The position numbers were made by a program, and so were the translations under genes. The notes below the pieces were generated by a model, which saw only the letters and a program-made list of their open reading frames with translations, was not told where the DNA came from and did no database searches. This document shows positions 46,474 through 58,518 of a stretch of DNA of 64,000 nucleotides, piece by piece (position 1 is the stretch's first letter; each line of letters begins with the position of its first letter). The DNA comes from Adenanthera pavonina. Its lineage: Eukaryota; Streptophyta; Magnoliopsida; Fabales; Fabaceae. Location of the stretch: contig JAIVEN010000012.1 in assembly GCA_026686845.1 (NCBI GenBank), forward strand, positions 8,000,501 to 8,064,500, in the 5' to 3' direction.

Positions 46474-48700
46474 TCATTCCTTCCTGGTCTTAAGCTTAAT
46501 CTTTTTCTTGCCATATGTCTTTCCTGATTGCCCAGCAACTTCAAATTGTCCAGTTTGGGTTTGTCCAGCTGCAACTTTTCCAATTTGCCCATCCTTCTTC
46601 TCCCCCTTTTTGGCATTATCAGACGTAGGAGTTTGTACATAGGGAGGAGGAATTTGAGTCATAGGAATGGCTTGAAGAGAGACTAGTATCAATGGCACAG
46701 AAGAAGATATCTGAGGAAGAAAGATTGATTGCCCAACTTCATCATCAGACTTAGAGAGTAGTTCTTGAATTTCCCTTCGAGTGTTGGCTAGCCTAGCCTA
46801 TTATTCCACTGAGAGGCCATATTCAGAGAGTGAGGATTAAGGAACAGGTGGAGCAAACATTTCATCAAGCCTTTGCTTTTGAGCTTGCACTACAGCATCA
46901 TGTACAATAGTAGCAAAGCCAAGATAGGGCACGATGCCTCTTTCCTTATTGAGGGCAGCTTAAATAATTGGTTCAATGGTGAGAGTTGCAACAAGCTTCT
47001 CCATTTGCTCACTCTCTTGTGATGACAGAACTAAGTCTTGAGCTTCCTCCATTATTAGCTCATGACAGCCTTCTCCTTGAATGGCTTCTTCTACCATAAC
47101 ATAATCTAAAGATTAATCAGGATTAGTTTCATTGCTGGAGACCTGAGGGGTAACAACAGTAGCAGCAGCAATAGTAGTAGCATCATGGGAGTCCATTTCA
47201 AATGGACTTGGGATTTAATGAGAAATAGATTTAAGGGGTTCTAAGGTGCTAGTCTAAGGCGGTGCTGATATGGTTGGAATAGAATTTTAGATATCTTCAT
47301 ATGCATTAACAATTACTTTGAGATTTTTGGCCTAGTCAATTATTTGAGTTTGCAGATGTTCAATCTTAGCATTCTATTCCTCCTTAATACCGAGCATTAT
47401 CTCTAATAGGCTATTAAAGAGTTTTGGTATGGTATTAGGAGTAGTCATAGAGGTTAGAATGGAAGGTCTAAGTTGTTAGGTAGGTTGAGGTTAGGTTGAC
47501 TATGGTTCAGGTTGGATGGTTAGGACAGCCTTAGATGTAGCTTCTTGTTATGTCTCTCCCTATCGTAGAATAAATTCTCAGATTTACCAGCACCCTTCGC
47601 AATCCATCTGCCCCTTTTTCTTTCTATCCCTATTCTCATTAGCTCTTCTTCTTTAAACTCCTTAGTTAGCTTTCCTTTGCCTTTCTCCAGATACTGTATC
47701 TTGGCCAATTTAAGGAGCTTTGTAATGATTGAAGCATAGGGCAAAGTTGAATCTCTTCTTTGATCTCTAGCCTTGATCATCCTCTAAAAGATTATGTGTC
47801 CCAGGTTGATCTCCTTTCAACGAATTTGATCATCCTCTAAAAGATTATGCGTCCCAAGTTGATCTTCTTTCTGCGAATATAGCTGTCATTGCATGAGTCT
47901 CAGTCGTGGTGATCAGATTGAAGCTTCCTTCCTTATTGAAGATAATCCTTGACACTATATAGTATAGAACTTTCACTTATACACTTAGGTCAGAAGGCTT
48001 CACAATTTTGAGAGGAGACCTATTTACACGACTTCTGAAGAGTGCATTAAGAATTGTGCTCTCTTTATAGTTCAAAAATTCCCCACTCTCCTCATATACA
48101 TCATCATTCTCATCTATAAATTTGGAGTTAGAAATATCAATCTTAAGTCCCTCTTGTCCAGGAATCTCTAAAACATAATTGATATTTTCATTTGACGGCC
48201 ACAAATTCCTAAACATAAGAGCTACTTGGTACTTCCTCTTCATGTCATTATATTTCAATGCAGCATGCTAAGTTCTGATCACTTCATCATCATATTTTTT
48301 GTAATTTCCAAAAGATTTTTATATTTGCCCATCCAAATTCTAGCATCAAAATTGTTTGAAACTAAAAATTCCTCCAAATTAGTGCAGTGAGGGGTTATTA
48401 CCTTCTTTACAGCAAACTTCATGGTAAATTCATTCAAAATATATTCAGTGCTACAGAAAGGCTCCATGGTCATCTAGAGTTCCTCGGACTTAGTGCTTAA
48501 GGCAAGTACAATAGGGATTAGTTTCTTTGATTCTATCTTTGGAGTTGTTTTCTATTTTTTTAATGGTGTTCCTTTACTGGATTCGGCCTTCCTTTTCTAG
48601 GCGTCTCCTTTCTTTGAGGCATATTAAGATTTGGTGGAATGCTTGGGCCTAGATTGCTCTTTTCCAATGTTAGAGTTCTTTACTTTAATCATTTTCATGA
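46474..48700 (-). pseudogene. SIRE env-like ORF of element B
   Basis: Same protein as the + strand copy at 38513-40370. The N-terminal Lys-rich part lies near 48690-48500. It is followed by TMEPFCSTEYILNEFTMKF (48473-48279 frame), FLNYKESTILNALFRSR (48258-47977 frame), a Lys/Arg-rich piece (47780-47520), a Ser/Thr/Pro-rich middle, QAQKQRLDEMFAPPVP, and a C-terminal QTGQFEVAGQSGKTYGKKK stretch ending at 46474. A 53-bp tandem duplication at 47773-47878 shifts the frame and many stops are present. No membrane anchor or signal peptide is visible; the name env-like reflects position only. Confidence 0.7.
47773..47878 (-). repeat. 53-bp tandem duplication in the env-like ORF
   Basis: Two near-identical copies (47773-47825 and 47826-47878) beginning TTGATCATCCTCTAAAAG. 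The length is not a multiple of three, so it shifts the reading frame. The homologous region at 39340-39400 in fragment C is single, so the duplication arose in this copy or its lineage. Confidence 0.85.
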
Positions 48701-48994
48701 GAGATTTGTGTTGAAAGATGCTTCAAAGATATTTATGAGGTTCAGTTTGAAGTTTAATCGATGGAAAATGAGGTTTAACCTAAGGAATTTGAGAATGGTT
48801 GAGAAAGAAGAGGCATAACTTTGGTTGAAATACGAATAGGGTTGCATCTGTTCAGAGTATGACCTTTTGGATTTCCTTGTATAACCATTTAACAAAAGAA
48901 TTTTGGTGGACAAAATTCAAGTTTTAGACAGTTACATTGCCTATGTAACACAAAGAAATTATCTTGACAGACGAATTTTCAACCTTGAAGTTCA

Positions 48995-50508
48995 TGTTAG
49001 GATAACTAGCTTTCCAAGATAGGGTGAATTGGGAAGTTCAAAATTTTTCTGCAAAAATGTAATATAACAATGATAGTAGAAGTTTATAGAAGATAGAGTA
49101 CAGAAAGAATAAAGCAAGTGCAAGGTAAAGAAGTAGAGGATACAAAAATTTATCATGGTTCAATCTGATCCCCTTGACTTACATCCAGTCCTCAAGCTAT
49201 CACTTGAGATTTTTCACTATATTCAATGCGCTGCTTGCAATACCTCAGTACAAACTTGTGCTCTGTTCTGAGAGCTCTCAAATCTACACTCTGTACTCTT
49301 ACAAAGTGTTTCCCAAATTTCCTTGTGAATCCCTCATAAGATATCTTTCTTGCAGATGAAAAAAAGATATTACACAAAAAGGACTCTCTCTAAATCAGAG
49401 TAAATATGATAGTTGAAGTGCAATAAATAAAGTATAAGAGTAAGAAAGGCTTTGACTAATGAATTCAGCAAAGTTTTAGTATATACAACATAAAAATTAT
49501 TACCCACAACTTCAAATGAAGTTCTATTTATAGATTTGTGACTAAATTAGTCGTTAGACACAAGATCTAGCTGTTAGAAATGTTAGCCAATGATTACTCC
49601 GTAAAACTAATTGTTTACCAACTGCATTTATTGTGTCTAACATACTAAAATTCAAATTTTGGGTGCCAACAGACGAATTTCATAGAGACCATAAGCTAAA
49701 GACATCAACTTTGAATTTTCAAAATTCATCTGTTCAAAAGTGAAATTCAAATTTTGAATATGGCAAATATATCTCATGTTGAAATATATGAATTTTCATA
49801 TTCAAAGTACATCTATTGAGTATGAAAAGTTGTTTCATGTTTTTGTAATACACTTGAAATTCAAATTTTAGAAGTTAAATTTCGTCTGTTAGTCGCTAGT
49901 TCAACATGGCACAAGAGTTCTACTCTGTGAAATTTGAATTTTGCACTTCAAAGTTCTTCTGTCAGAGACATGCTCTAATAAGACTCATAAGTTCTTATTT
50001 CAAAATTCAAATTTTGAAATTCAAAATTTGTCTGTCAGCTGGACTGACTTTGAACTCTTTTTACACTTTAATATCATTCAAATTTTGACAAGACCTCAGA
50101 AGAATTTTGCTTATTTTTCCAATTATACTTAACTCGAAATTCAAATTTCAAAACTTGAAATTCATTTGTCAAAAATAATAACTCTAGAACTTCGAATTTC
50201 AGCAAGAAAAGTTCAAATTTTACCTAAAGCATATAAGAATTAACAGCAAAGTTCATCTACTAATTAGTGTTTTCAAAATCTAATATATGTTAATATAGGA
50301 TAACTGTGAAAACACTTGTTTAAATGTTATGGGAATATAAATAAGTAAAAATTAAAGCATTTTACCCTGTGTACATCGTGTGAAATTCTAACAACTAAAT
50401 CTTCACACGTATTTCATTAGATTTTTTCACTTCTATGCTCTTACACTCTTTTGATATTTTCCTTCCAAGCTCTAGTTGTTTGGAATCATCAAAATACTTG
50501 ATTCAATA
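48995..50508 (-). mobile_element. SIRE-type copia solo LTR inside element B, TSD GTTCA
   Basis: 1514 bp from TGTTAGGATAAC to GATTCAATA (last CA changed to TA), with perfect duplications GTTCA at 48990-48994 and 50509-50513. It belongs to the shorter LTR group. TATA complement at 49525-49533. Almost all motif cores are TTCAAA or TTTGAA instead of TTCGAA. It sits in the spacer between pol and the env-like ORF of element B, so it inserted after B. Confidence 0.95.
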
Positions 50509-50513
50509 GTTCA

Positions 50514-51130
50514 TCTATCAGCGACTTAACATTCAAAGGATATCTTTAATAGACGAATTTCAATCTTGAAATTTAACTGTCAAAGACTCATTATCAACAA
50601 AAATTTCAATAGATGAACTTTGTACTCTCAAAGTTCAAATTTTAGAAGTCTTCTACTGAGAACATGCAAACCACAACAGATCCAACAGACGAATTTTGAA
50701 ATTCAAAATTTATATTTTGAGACTTTATGAGGAAAAGACAAAAATGCAAATATTAACTCATCAAAATTTGAATGTTGTCTATACAGACAAAACAAACTCA
50801 CATACCAACATTCAAAATTTGAATTTCAGTTAATCAACAGATAAATTTTGAGTAGACTGAAACACTGGTATTGCATGTAAAGCATTGAAATACGACTATT
50901 ATGGCCTAAATTCAAATTTTAACCATTCAAAGTCATTTAATAAGCATGGAAATTCATCTATTATCAGTCAAAATACGAATTTTGCAGGTTTGAACTTACA
51001 AACAGATGCTGAACATTTGAATTTCCAATTTTCTTCAGCAAATTTTGATTGCTCAGATGCAGGATACTCTAGTATTCTAAATTCTTATCATATACGCTTA
51101 TAAGGAGTACCTGAAAGACACTTTAAACAT
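50514..51130 (-). repeat. Motif-rich pol-env spacer of element B
   Basis: With 48790-48994 (left of the solo LTR) it forms the spacer upstream of the env-like ORF. It carries many forms of the LTR U3 motifs, such as CAACAGACGAATTTTGAAATTC, AACATTCAAAATTTGAATTTC and AATACGAATTTTG. It is homologous in layout to 37980-38420. Confidence 0.65.
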
Positions 51131-51483
51131 ATTCCGATGCTTAAGTTAGAGTGTGACTTTGCATATTAACTTTTGAATGTAAATAGATTTAGACAGAAGC
51201 ATGCTTACAGTTCATTGGGATTTACCATTCTCAATTCTCTTCTAATTTTACAGTATCTATCCTCTGAGAGTAGCTTAGTCAAGATATCAGTAAGCTAATC
51301 TTCTGTGAGGACAAATTCCAATATGATGTCTCTTTTCAGAACATGATCCCTTATGAAATGATGTCTAATCTCAATGTGTTTTGTCCTTGAATGTATCACT
51401 GGATTCTTTGTGATGTTGATGACACTCTAGTTGTCACATATGACAAGTATTTCTTTCATCCCAATTTTAAGATCTTCCAGTTA

Positions 51484-52093
51484 CTACTTCATCCAAAGAA
51501 TTTGAGCACAACAGTTTCTAGCAGTTATGTGTTTAGCTTCAGCTGTAGAGAGAACCACACTATTCTGTTTCTTTCTGAACCATAAGACTAGTGATCCTCC
51601 AAGAAATTGGCATGTACTACTTGTGCTTTTTCTGTCAGTCCTTGATCCAATGAAGTCAACATCAGTATAACCAACAAACTCTTCTCCATTACCTTTTGGA
51701 TACCAGAGTCCCATTTGTGATGTTCCATGTAGATATCTGAATATTCTCTTTACAACTGTGATATGGGACTCTTCGAGACATAATTGGAACCTTTCACACA
51801 TGCAAAACTGAACATGATGTCATGTCTACTAACCATTAGGTACAGCAAGGAACCAATCATTCTTCTGTATTGAGTTATGTCAAATGGTTTTCTTTCATCA
51901 TCCATATCAAGCTTTGTTGTAGAGGCCATTGAAGTTCCCATTGACTTAGCATTTTCCATCCCAAATTTCTTTAGCAACTCTTTTACATATTTTGATTGAT
52001 TTAGGAAGATGTCATTATCACATTGTTTGATTTGCAATCCAAGGAAAAATTTGAGTTCTCTCATCATTGATATCTCGAATTCACTCTGCATTA
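51484..52093 (-). pseudogene. SIRE reverse transcriptase C-terminus and RNase H
   Basis: On the - strand the frame 52304-51750 reads, from residue 71, MQSEFEISMMRELKFFLGLQ, then KYVKELLKKFGMENAKS and YRRMIGSLLYLMVSRHDI. These are the conserved C-terminal parts of copia reverse transcriptase. RNase H follows in another frame (51801-51484): RYLHGTSQMGLWYPKG, GYTDVDFIGSRTDRKSTS and LSTAEAKHITA. In relatives these read GY(S/T)DADWAG and AEAEY, so two catalytic-region residues are altered. The catalytic YVDD region is absent because of an internal deletion at about 52094. Confidence 0.85.
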
Positions 52094-52910
52094 CTTTATC
52101 TAATTTGGCATCAAACTTACCCAAGTTGTCTTTGTTGTTGTTGTGTTTGTAGCATATGCATCCAAAAACATGAAGATGAAAGGGATTGTGCTTCTTTTCC
52201 TTATATAGCTCATATAAGGTTTTGCCAAGAATAAGTCTGATGTAGGCTCTATTCATTAGGTAGCACGCTATGTTCATTGCATCAACCCAGAAGTGCTTTA
52301 GCAATCCTTTTTTAATTTAGCATTGCACAAGCCATTTCTTCTAGTACTCTATTTTTCCTCTCAACGACTCCATTCTGTTGAGGTGTTCTTAGAGCAGAAA
52401 AGTTGTGATCTATTCCATTCTCTTTACAGTAGTCAGCAAATTAAGCGTTTTTTAACTTACTACCATAATATGTTCTAATACACATAATAAAGCAACCTTT
52501 CTCATTTTGAACTTTCTTAACTAAGATCAGAAATGCTTCAAATGTCTCATTTTTAGAGGAAAGAAATAGAGCCTAGGTAAATCTAGAATAGTCATCTACT
52601 ACAACAAGCACATACGAGTTGCCACTAATACTTTTAAAACGACTGTGACCTATCAAATCCATGTGAAGTAATTACAATGGTCTAGTTGTAGAGATAAGAT
52701 TTTTAGATTTAAAAGAGTACTTAGTTTATTTTCCTTAAAGACAAGAATTAAATTCTCTATCCTTTTCAAAAGAGATATTAGGTAATCCAAGAATAAGTTC
52801 ATTCTTAATCAGCTTATTTAATTGATGTATGCTAACATGAGCTAATCTCCTATGATATAGCAAACTCTCATCATTTTTACTGGTTAAGCATATTGAGTCT
52901 AGGCTAGGTA
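52094..52910 (-). pseudogene. SIRE integrase (core), fused to RT by deletion
   Basis: On the - strand a broken frame reads an integrase core: a DYSRFTWALFLSS-like part, CIRTYYGSKLKNA, a stop, FADYCKENGIDHNFSALRTP, QQNGVVERKNRVLEEMA, a stop, and then FWVDAMNIACYLMNR and HVFGCICYKHN. In relatives the second acidic residue of the DDE triad is in an IR(S/T)D(H/N)G context; here it is Tyr (IRTYYG). The Glu in NGVVERKN is kept. After LGKFDAKLDK the frame jumps straight into the end of reverse transcriptase, so the integrase C-terminus and most of RT are lost. Confidence 0.85.
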
Positions 52911-52916
52911 ATTCAT

Positions 52917-53290
52917 CTAAATCAATTGTATGATAATTACCGTCTCTTTATGCCTTGAGGATGACTTTGTGGTTACTTTTTTTCTGATGACCAAGCAGTA
53001 TTTGGAATCAAACAAAACCAGGTTGCCTTTGTCATAACTTTGGCTCATATTCAGCAAGTTGCGGTTGAGGCCAATTACAAATAGCACCTCTTCTATAGGT
53101 GTTTCTAGGTTTCTTCCCATGATTCTAATGCCAACCACCTTGCTTGACTGGTCACCTCCAAAAGTAACCTTTCCTCCTTTCTTATCTCTCTGCACAATGA
53201 ATTTTTCTTTGTCCTCAGTCATGTGTCTTGAGCAGATACTATCTATATACCATTTGTTGCTTTTCTTTACCTTGAGACACACCTGCAAAA
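52917..53290 (-). pseudogene. SIRE protease / pre-integrase region
   Basis: A 123-codon frame. KWYIDSICSRHMTEDK near the start corresponds to the copia aspartic protease motif DSGCSRHMTG, with the Gly after Asp16-Ser17 replaced by Ile, which should abolish activity. VTFGGDQSSKVVGIRIMG and VLFVIGLNRNLLNMSQ follow, typical of the protease-to-GAG-pre-integrase stretch. The zinc-knuckle linker lies upstream; the integrase core lies downstream beyond stops. Confidence 0.8.
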
Positions 53291-53296
53291 CAACTT

Positions 53297-53548
53297 TTAG
53301 TTTTTTCTTTTAGGTAGCCATATTTGCTTAGGTCCTTTCTTGTTAGTTCCTTTCTTAAGCACTGAAGTGCCTTTAGGAACATATTTCATTCTATTGCCAT
53401 TTCCTTCCTTCTTGTATACACAAGAGGAGGATTTGTGATCCTTCTTGTTACAGAAGTGGCAAGTAAAAAAAGGGCTAGAAGAAAGAAATACAGGTCTAGA
53501 ATAATGTAGATAATATTTATCCTTTTGACTTCTAGGTGCAGGAAACAA
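53297..53548 (-). pseudogene. SIRE gag-pol linker with second zinc knuckle
   Basis: An 83-codon frame with a CCHC box (C30, C33, H38, C43 within CHFCNKKDHKSSSC; the usual Gly before His is Asp) and a KKGPKQIWLPKRKN end. A second zinc knuckle between gag and protease, followed by GPKQIW(V/L)PK, is characteristic of SIRE-type elements. It ends a few bases before the protease frame. Confidence 0.8.
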
Positions 53549-53639
53549 CTTTATGTTTAAAGTTGACTTAATGCCATCAGCATGTACAAAATTTCTTAGA
53601 TAAAGATTTTGTTTCTTGCATTTCAGTTTTTTTTTTTTT

Positions 53640-55060
53640 TACAGTACAAGGTCAATTTTGCTTTGACTCACTATTTGTGTTCCTAGTATCACTTTTAGCA
53701 TATCTTGCCCTTTAGTGAATCTAGTTAGAGTCTTGTGGAGATAAGCGTTCTTATCTCTCAACTCATAGCATGAGGTGCAAATAGAAGTGGTAGAAGGAGA
53801 AGGTTGTGATGTAGTGCATGATGCATGATATTCTTTTTCAAGTTTGCTTATTTTCTTTTTAGCTACATACAACTGCTTAGACACTTTGACAAATTCAAAC
53901 ATTAAATCATTGAATGCATCATAAAGTTCATTGTAAGAAGATTTAGAATCATTTACCTCAAAATCACTGTCACTGTCTTGGTGATGATTCTTCTCTTTTT
54001 CTACAGCATGTTGAGCCATTAACATAGATTGGCAATTTCATCGTCTTCTACTACATCTTCTTCATCTGAGCTATCTCCCCAGATAGATGACATGAAGTCT
54101 TTCTTCTTCTTCCCTTTGTCAGTCTTCTTGTCTCTTCCTTGTTTCTTGGCCAGTAGAGGACACTTCCATTTGATGTGTCCAAGTTTCTTGGATTCGTAGC
54201 ATATGATGGAGTCTTTATTGTCTCTCTTGCAACTGGTGGCTCCATCTTTCTTTATGAATTTTCTAAATTTCTTCTTTCCATACATTTTTCCAAATTTTCT
54301 CACTAGCATAGCCATCATTTCTTCATCAACCTCTGTATCTTCTTCAAAATTATCATCATCTTCTAATTCTGCTTTGAGGGCTAGACTTTTCTTTTTCTTA
54401 TTAGAGGAGGAGGATTCCTTAAGAGCCTTCAGCTTCCCTTCATATTCTTCAAGACTTCCAAAGATGGTTATGACAGAAGTCATTGATTCTCCTCTAACTT
54501 CTTCTATGGCTGTCACTTTTGGTTTTCATTCAATGGGTAACACCCTTAGAATTTTTTTGACCTTTTCAAGTTGAGAGTATTCATTCCCAAGACTTTTCAG
54601 TTGGTTTATAATGAGAGTGAACCTCTTCTACAAATTCTTGATACTCTCTTCTTCCTTCATCCTGAAGCATTCGTACTCACCAATGCAAGAAATTAACTTG
54701 TTTTCTCTCACTCCAGCAATTCTTTCATATGCAATCTCTAGAGTGTCCCATATTCCTTTGGCTATGGAATAATGGGAAACTCTATAAAATTCATCTTGGT
54801 TGAGAGTACAGATCAAGCAGCGTTTTGCTTTGAGTTTAGCAAAACTCATCTTTTGTCTTCATCGTTCCATTCCTCTTTGGACTTCTTCTTGTATATGCCA
54901 TCATCATGTAGCTTTATAGGCACAAAATCACCTTCATCGATAACTGAGCAAGTCTCTAGGTCTATAGACTGAAGATATATTTACATCCTCATTTTCCAAT
55001 ATCCATAATGTTCTCCACTAAAGCCGGAAGATCTGTTAGTATTGTTGCCTTCTAGTAATA
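53640..55060 (-). pseudogene. SIRE gag of element B
   Basis: Broken into frames 54849-54628 (KAKRCLICTLNQDEFYRVSH, the gag core), 54516-54019 (EEYEGKLKALKE, an acidic stretch, RKFGKMYGKK and the first zinc knuckle) and 54025-53639 (acidic, then coiled-coil-like). The knuckle reads CYESKKLGHIKWKC: its second Cys (residue 109 of that frame) is Ser, so zinc binding is impaired. It parallels the gag of element A (4924-6545), whose knuckle is intact. N-terminal residues lie up to about 55060, close to the primer site. Confidence 0.85.
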
Positions 55061-55118
55061 TGTTTTCTCCAAACCAACCATTTGTTCTTCTAGATAGTGA
55101 AATCCTTCAACTGAGAGC

Positions 55119-55134
55119 CCAAGCTCTTATACAA
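55119..55134 (-). other. Decayed primer-binding site of SIRE element B
   Basis: On the - strand TTGTATAAGAGCTTGG follows the LTR end CTAACA and a two-base AG spacer. It is the tRNA-Met site TGGTATCAGAGC with two changes. Confidence 0.85.
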
Positions 55135-55941
55135 CTTGTTAGGAATGCTGGCTTCTCAAGATGAGGGGTGAATTAGGAAGTTCAAATTTTTCTGCATAAG
55201 TTAAGTTCACAGTGAAAGCAAAAGCTTGTAGAAAAACATATTGCAATGAAAATGAATGTAATTGCGAGATAAGGGAAGAGAGGACTTAGAAATTTATCTT
55301 GGTTCGATCTAATCCACTTGACTCATGTCCAATCTTCAAGCCACCACTTGAAATTTTCACTATCAGCAAGAATTCAATGGGCTCATTGTAATGCCTCAAT
55401 GCATACTCGTGCTTTGTTCTAAGAACACTCAAATTTTACACTCAACTCTCTTGCAAATGTTTCTCAATTCCCTTTGTAATTCCCCTCACAAAAAATCTTT
55501 CTTCCATATGAAGAAAATATTTTACACAATATGATTACTCTCTAGAATAGAGTAGATATGAAAGTTAAGGTACAATAAATGTAGTGTATGGGTGAAAAGA
55601 CTTTGACACAGAAATTTGGCAAAGTTTTTGCAAACAAAAGCTTAACATCGTCACCCACAATTTCAAATAAAGTTCTATTTATAGATTTATGACCTAACTA
55701 GTCGTTAGACATAAGATCTAGCTATTAGAAACTTTAACCAATGGTTATTTTGTAGAAATAGTCATTCACCAACCACATTTAATTGACATGCCAAAATTTG
55801 AATTTTAGGGTACAACAGACAAATTTCATAGAGATCGAAGGTTAAGGATTTCAATGTTGAACTTTAACATTCATCTGTTCAAATGTGACGTTTGAATTTT
55901 GAATTTGTCAAAGATATCCCATGTTAGAACATATAAATTTT

Positions 55942-58518
55942 TGTAACAACCATCATTACATTATCCTGAACTTAGTCTCTAGCTAATCATGTACAATTGA
56001 TGATGTATGCAGGATCAGAGAAACCAATGTGGAGAAAAGATTAAAGTGGAGTCAAAGGACCTCCATGCTGTGGTGAGAGTCAGGGCCGTTACAGCAAATG
56101 AGATTGAATTCCATATGATTTTTCATATAAAAAGGACTTCACATCATGGTGTACTGACCCATCACCATGGCACCGCACCTCAGATTCCTATAAACCAGAA
56201 ACATTTTAGACTAACAGAGAAAGGAAAAATAGAGGGAGAAATGCATAGCAGAGTTAGGGCTTCAAGAATCCGGCTTAAGGGAGTGATTTCTGAACTCTAG
56301 GAGCTTGATAAATTGTTGGTGAGTGATCCTTGCTCCTCCTTCTCTATTTTTCTTCAGTTTTGATTTGGATTTTTCGGATATATGGTTGGGTTTTTGGTTT
56401 TAGCAGGAATCCACTGATTAAAATAGATGAAATGGGATTAATGAAGGGTGATTTAGTGTTAATGATGCTTAGGTATAAGTTTTAGAGGGAGTATATGTGA
56501 TTTTGCTTAAACCCTAACCTTGTATTGTGTATGGTAACTTGGAATCCAAAATGTATAGTTAATTAGGATGTTGAAGGTTAATTAGAGCTCATTGATGCAT
56601 GAAAATAGTATTGGAACCTTGGGTTAAGCATAATTGGTTGAGTTATGGATTTTGGTCAAGTTGTATATTATGTTAATTGAGATATTATGGTATTGTAGTG
56701 ATTGTTTGATTGATCGAAGTGTTGCAAGTCACAGTTGGACATCCGAGAAGCTTGTGGAATTTATGTGTATGTGGTATTAACAACATGAGGTAACTAGTTG
56801 TTTGCCTAGTATTGTATTATATGTTAGTATATATATATATATGCATGTTTCTGTTCATACCACAGTATGGTTATGTGTGTGTATGGTTTTTCTATATATC
56901 GTGTTATACACACGACTAGACATTATAATAGATGATGATGATTATATATGATGATGATATGACATTACATCATTTCATAGCATAATATTGAGAAACATGA
57001 GAATGATAATGATGATATAGTGATATGACATGAGCATCACCACTACATAACATTGTGAGGAAAGATAGATCGGGTGGTGATGATGATATATAATATGATA
57101 TGATGATATATGATATAGATAAAATAAGAAAGAGATTCCTATTATTAAATCTCCTCCTATGGCCAGGAGGAAAAGATGGCAGTGGATTGCACCTTCCCTA
57201 AAATCACCACCAATTCACAGTGGTCAAGGGAAAGGAGAGTCACAGTCCAAGTATTAGTGTTACCTTTGACCAGGTGCCCTAGTGTGATGAAAGCTTGGTG
57301 ATGTCCTAGAATCAGTCTTCACTGACTGTTGGAAGGGAGTCACTTATATAAAATGTCCTGCTATGATGACAGCTCATGGTTCTAGTTGTGTGCGAAGGAG
57401 ACATATATTTCATTACATGTTGCATTCATGGCACCATCTACATTATTGTATGAGTTATTATATATGTTGCTTGTAGTTGTCCCCAGTTTTGAGACTTTGT
57501 CTCACTTCCCTTTCCCATGAACTAACATTTTAGGTGAAAGTTCTGGCACTAATCATGAGAAGACAAAGGAGTCATAGTCTCTTTGACTTGGGAATATCCA
57601 AGTCACCGTAGTGTGTGTTTGGTCTATGTATATATTGTGCCAAGTAGGATAGCATGTTTGTAAGTTATATGAGGACGATAATATTGAGATGATGATATTT
57701 GTATGATATTGATGATGATGCATGTTGTATGATAAAAGGAATATTTGTGATGATAATGGATGGTTATATCCATGTAATGATGATATGGACCGCATTACGT
57801 TCAATATGAGGTGATAGTGAGCTAGAAAGGTCACATGGTCGAGCCCAAAAGGGATTTTGGGCCTGGTATATGACTTTTGGGCATATAACCCATTATGTAG
57901 AATCGAGGTTCAAGAGGGTCAAATCTCATAGGAGTGATTTCCTCGAGATGAAACCTCCTTAGACAGGTTTGTGGCATCATTTGGGACCTGTGTGGAAGGC
58001 TCATAATGGTCAAATTGCCTTTAGTGGCAATTGGAGTGCTTAAGTTGTAAGTTTTGCTCAAAAATGGCCAAAACAATGTTGGGTGCTCAAAATCTCCATA
58101 CGCAATTGGATTTAGGTGAAATTAGCATCTATGGATAGATTGGGACAAGATTGACATATAAGAGCTAAAATCAGGTCAATCGGAGGATAGAATACAAAGT
58201 TGTGCATGTCGGGTGTTTGTCTTGGAAACCTAGAAATTGCTTATATGGTATCAGTATGAGATGTCGCAGCGCTACACGCTTCTATCTAAATCACACCAAA
58301 TCATTACTGTAGCTGCCACATCGTGAACCCATTCTGCCTAATTGTGGCTGTGGCACCACTGTAGCAGGCCGCAGCCCTAGCCCAGTTATGATGCCTTTTG
58401 TTTTTTTTTTTTTAGAAATGATGTTTTAGGAGTTTAATTCTAGGCTGTCCTACCGTGGTTTGATTAGTTTTTGGAATTTTTAGTGAAGTATGAAGGTGTG
58501 TTGCAGTAAGGTGTTATA
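55942..58518 (+). mobile_element. Ty3/gypsy-type solo LTR, TSD ATTTT
   Basis: 2577 bp from TGTAACAACC to AAGGTGTTATA, with perfect duplications ATTTT at 55937-55941 and 58519-58523. The termini fit the gypsy TGTAACA...TGTTACA type with one change at the right end. The sequence differs from the gypsy LTRs at 13016, 14317 and 35103, so it is another family. GAT/GATGAT-rich tracts fill 56930-57120. A hairpin GAGAC-TTT-GTCTC lies at 57490-57504. Frames inside (for example 56007-56300) have no motif. Confidence 0.85.
57490..57504 (+). other. LTR hairpin of the second gypsy family
   Basis: Stem TGAGAC / GTCTCA with loop TTT. Same design and loop as the hairpin at 16414-16432 but with a different stem sequence. 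Confidence 0.5.

Noticed and set aside
56007..56300. 97-codon + strand frame
   Set aside because: Lies wholly within a gypsy solo LTR and has no recognisable motif.
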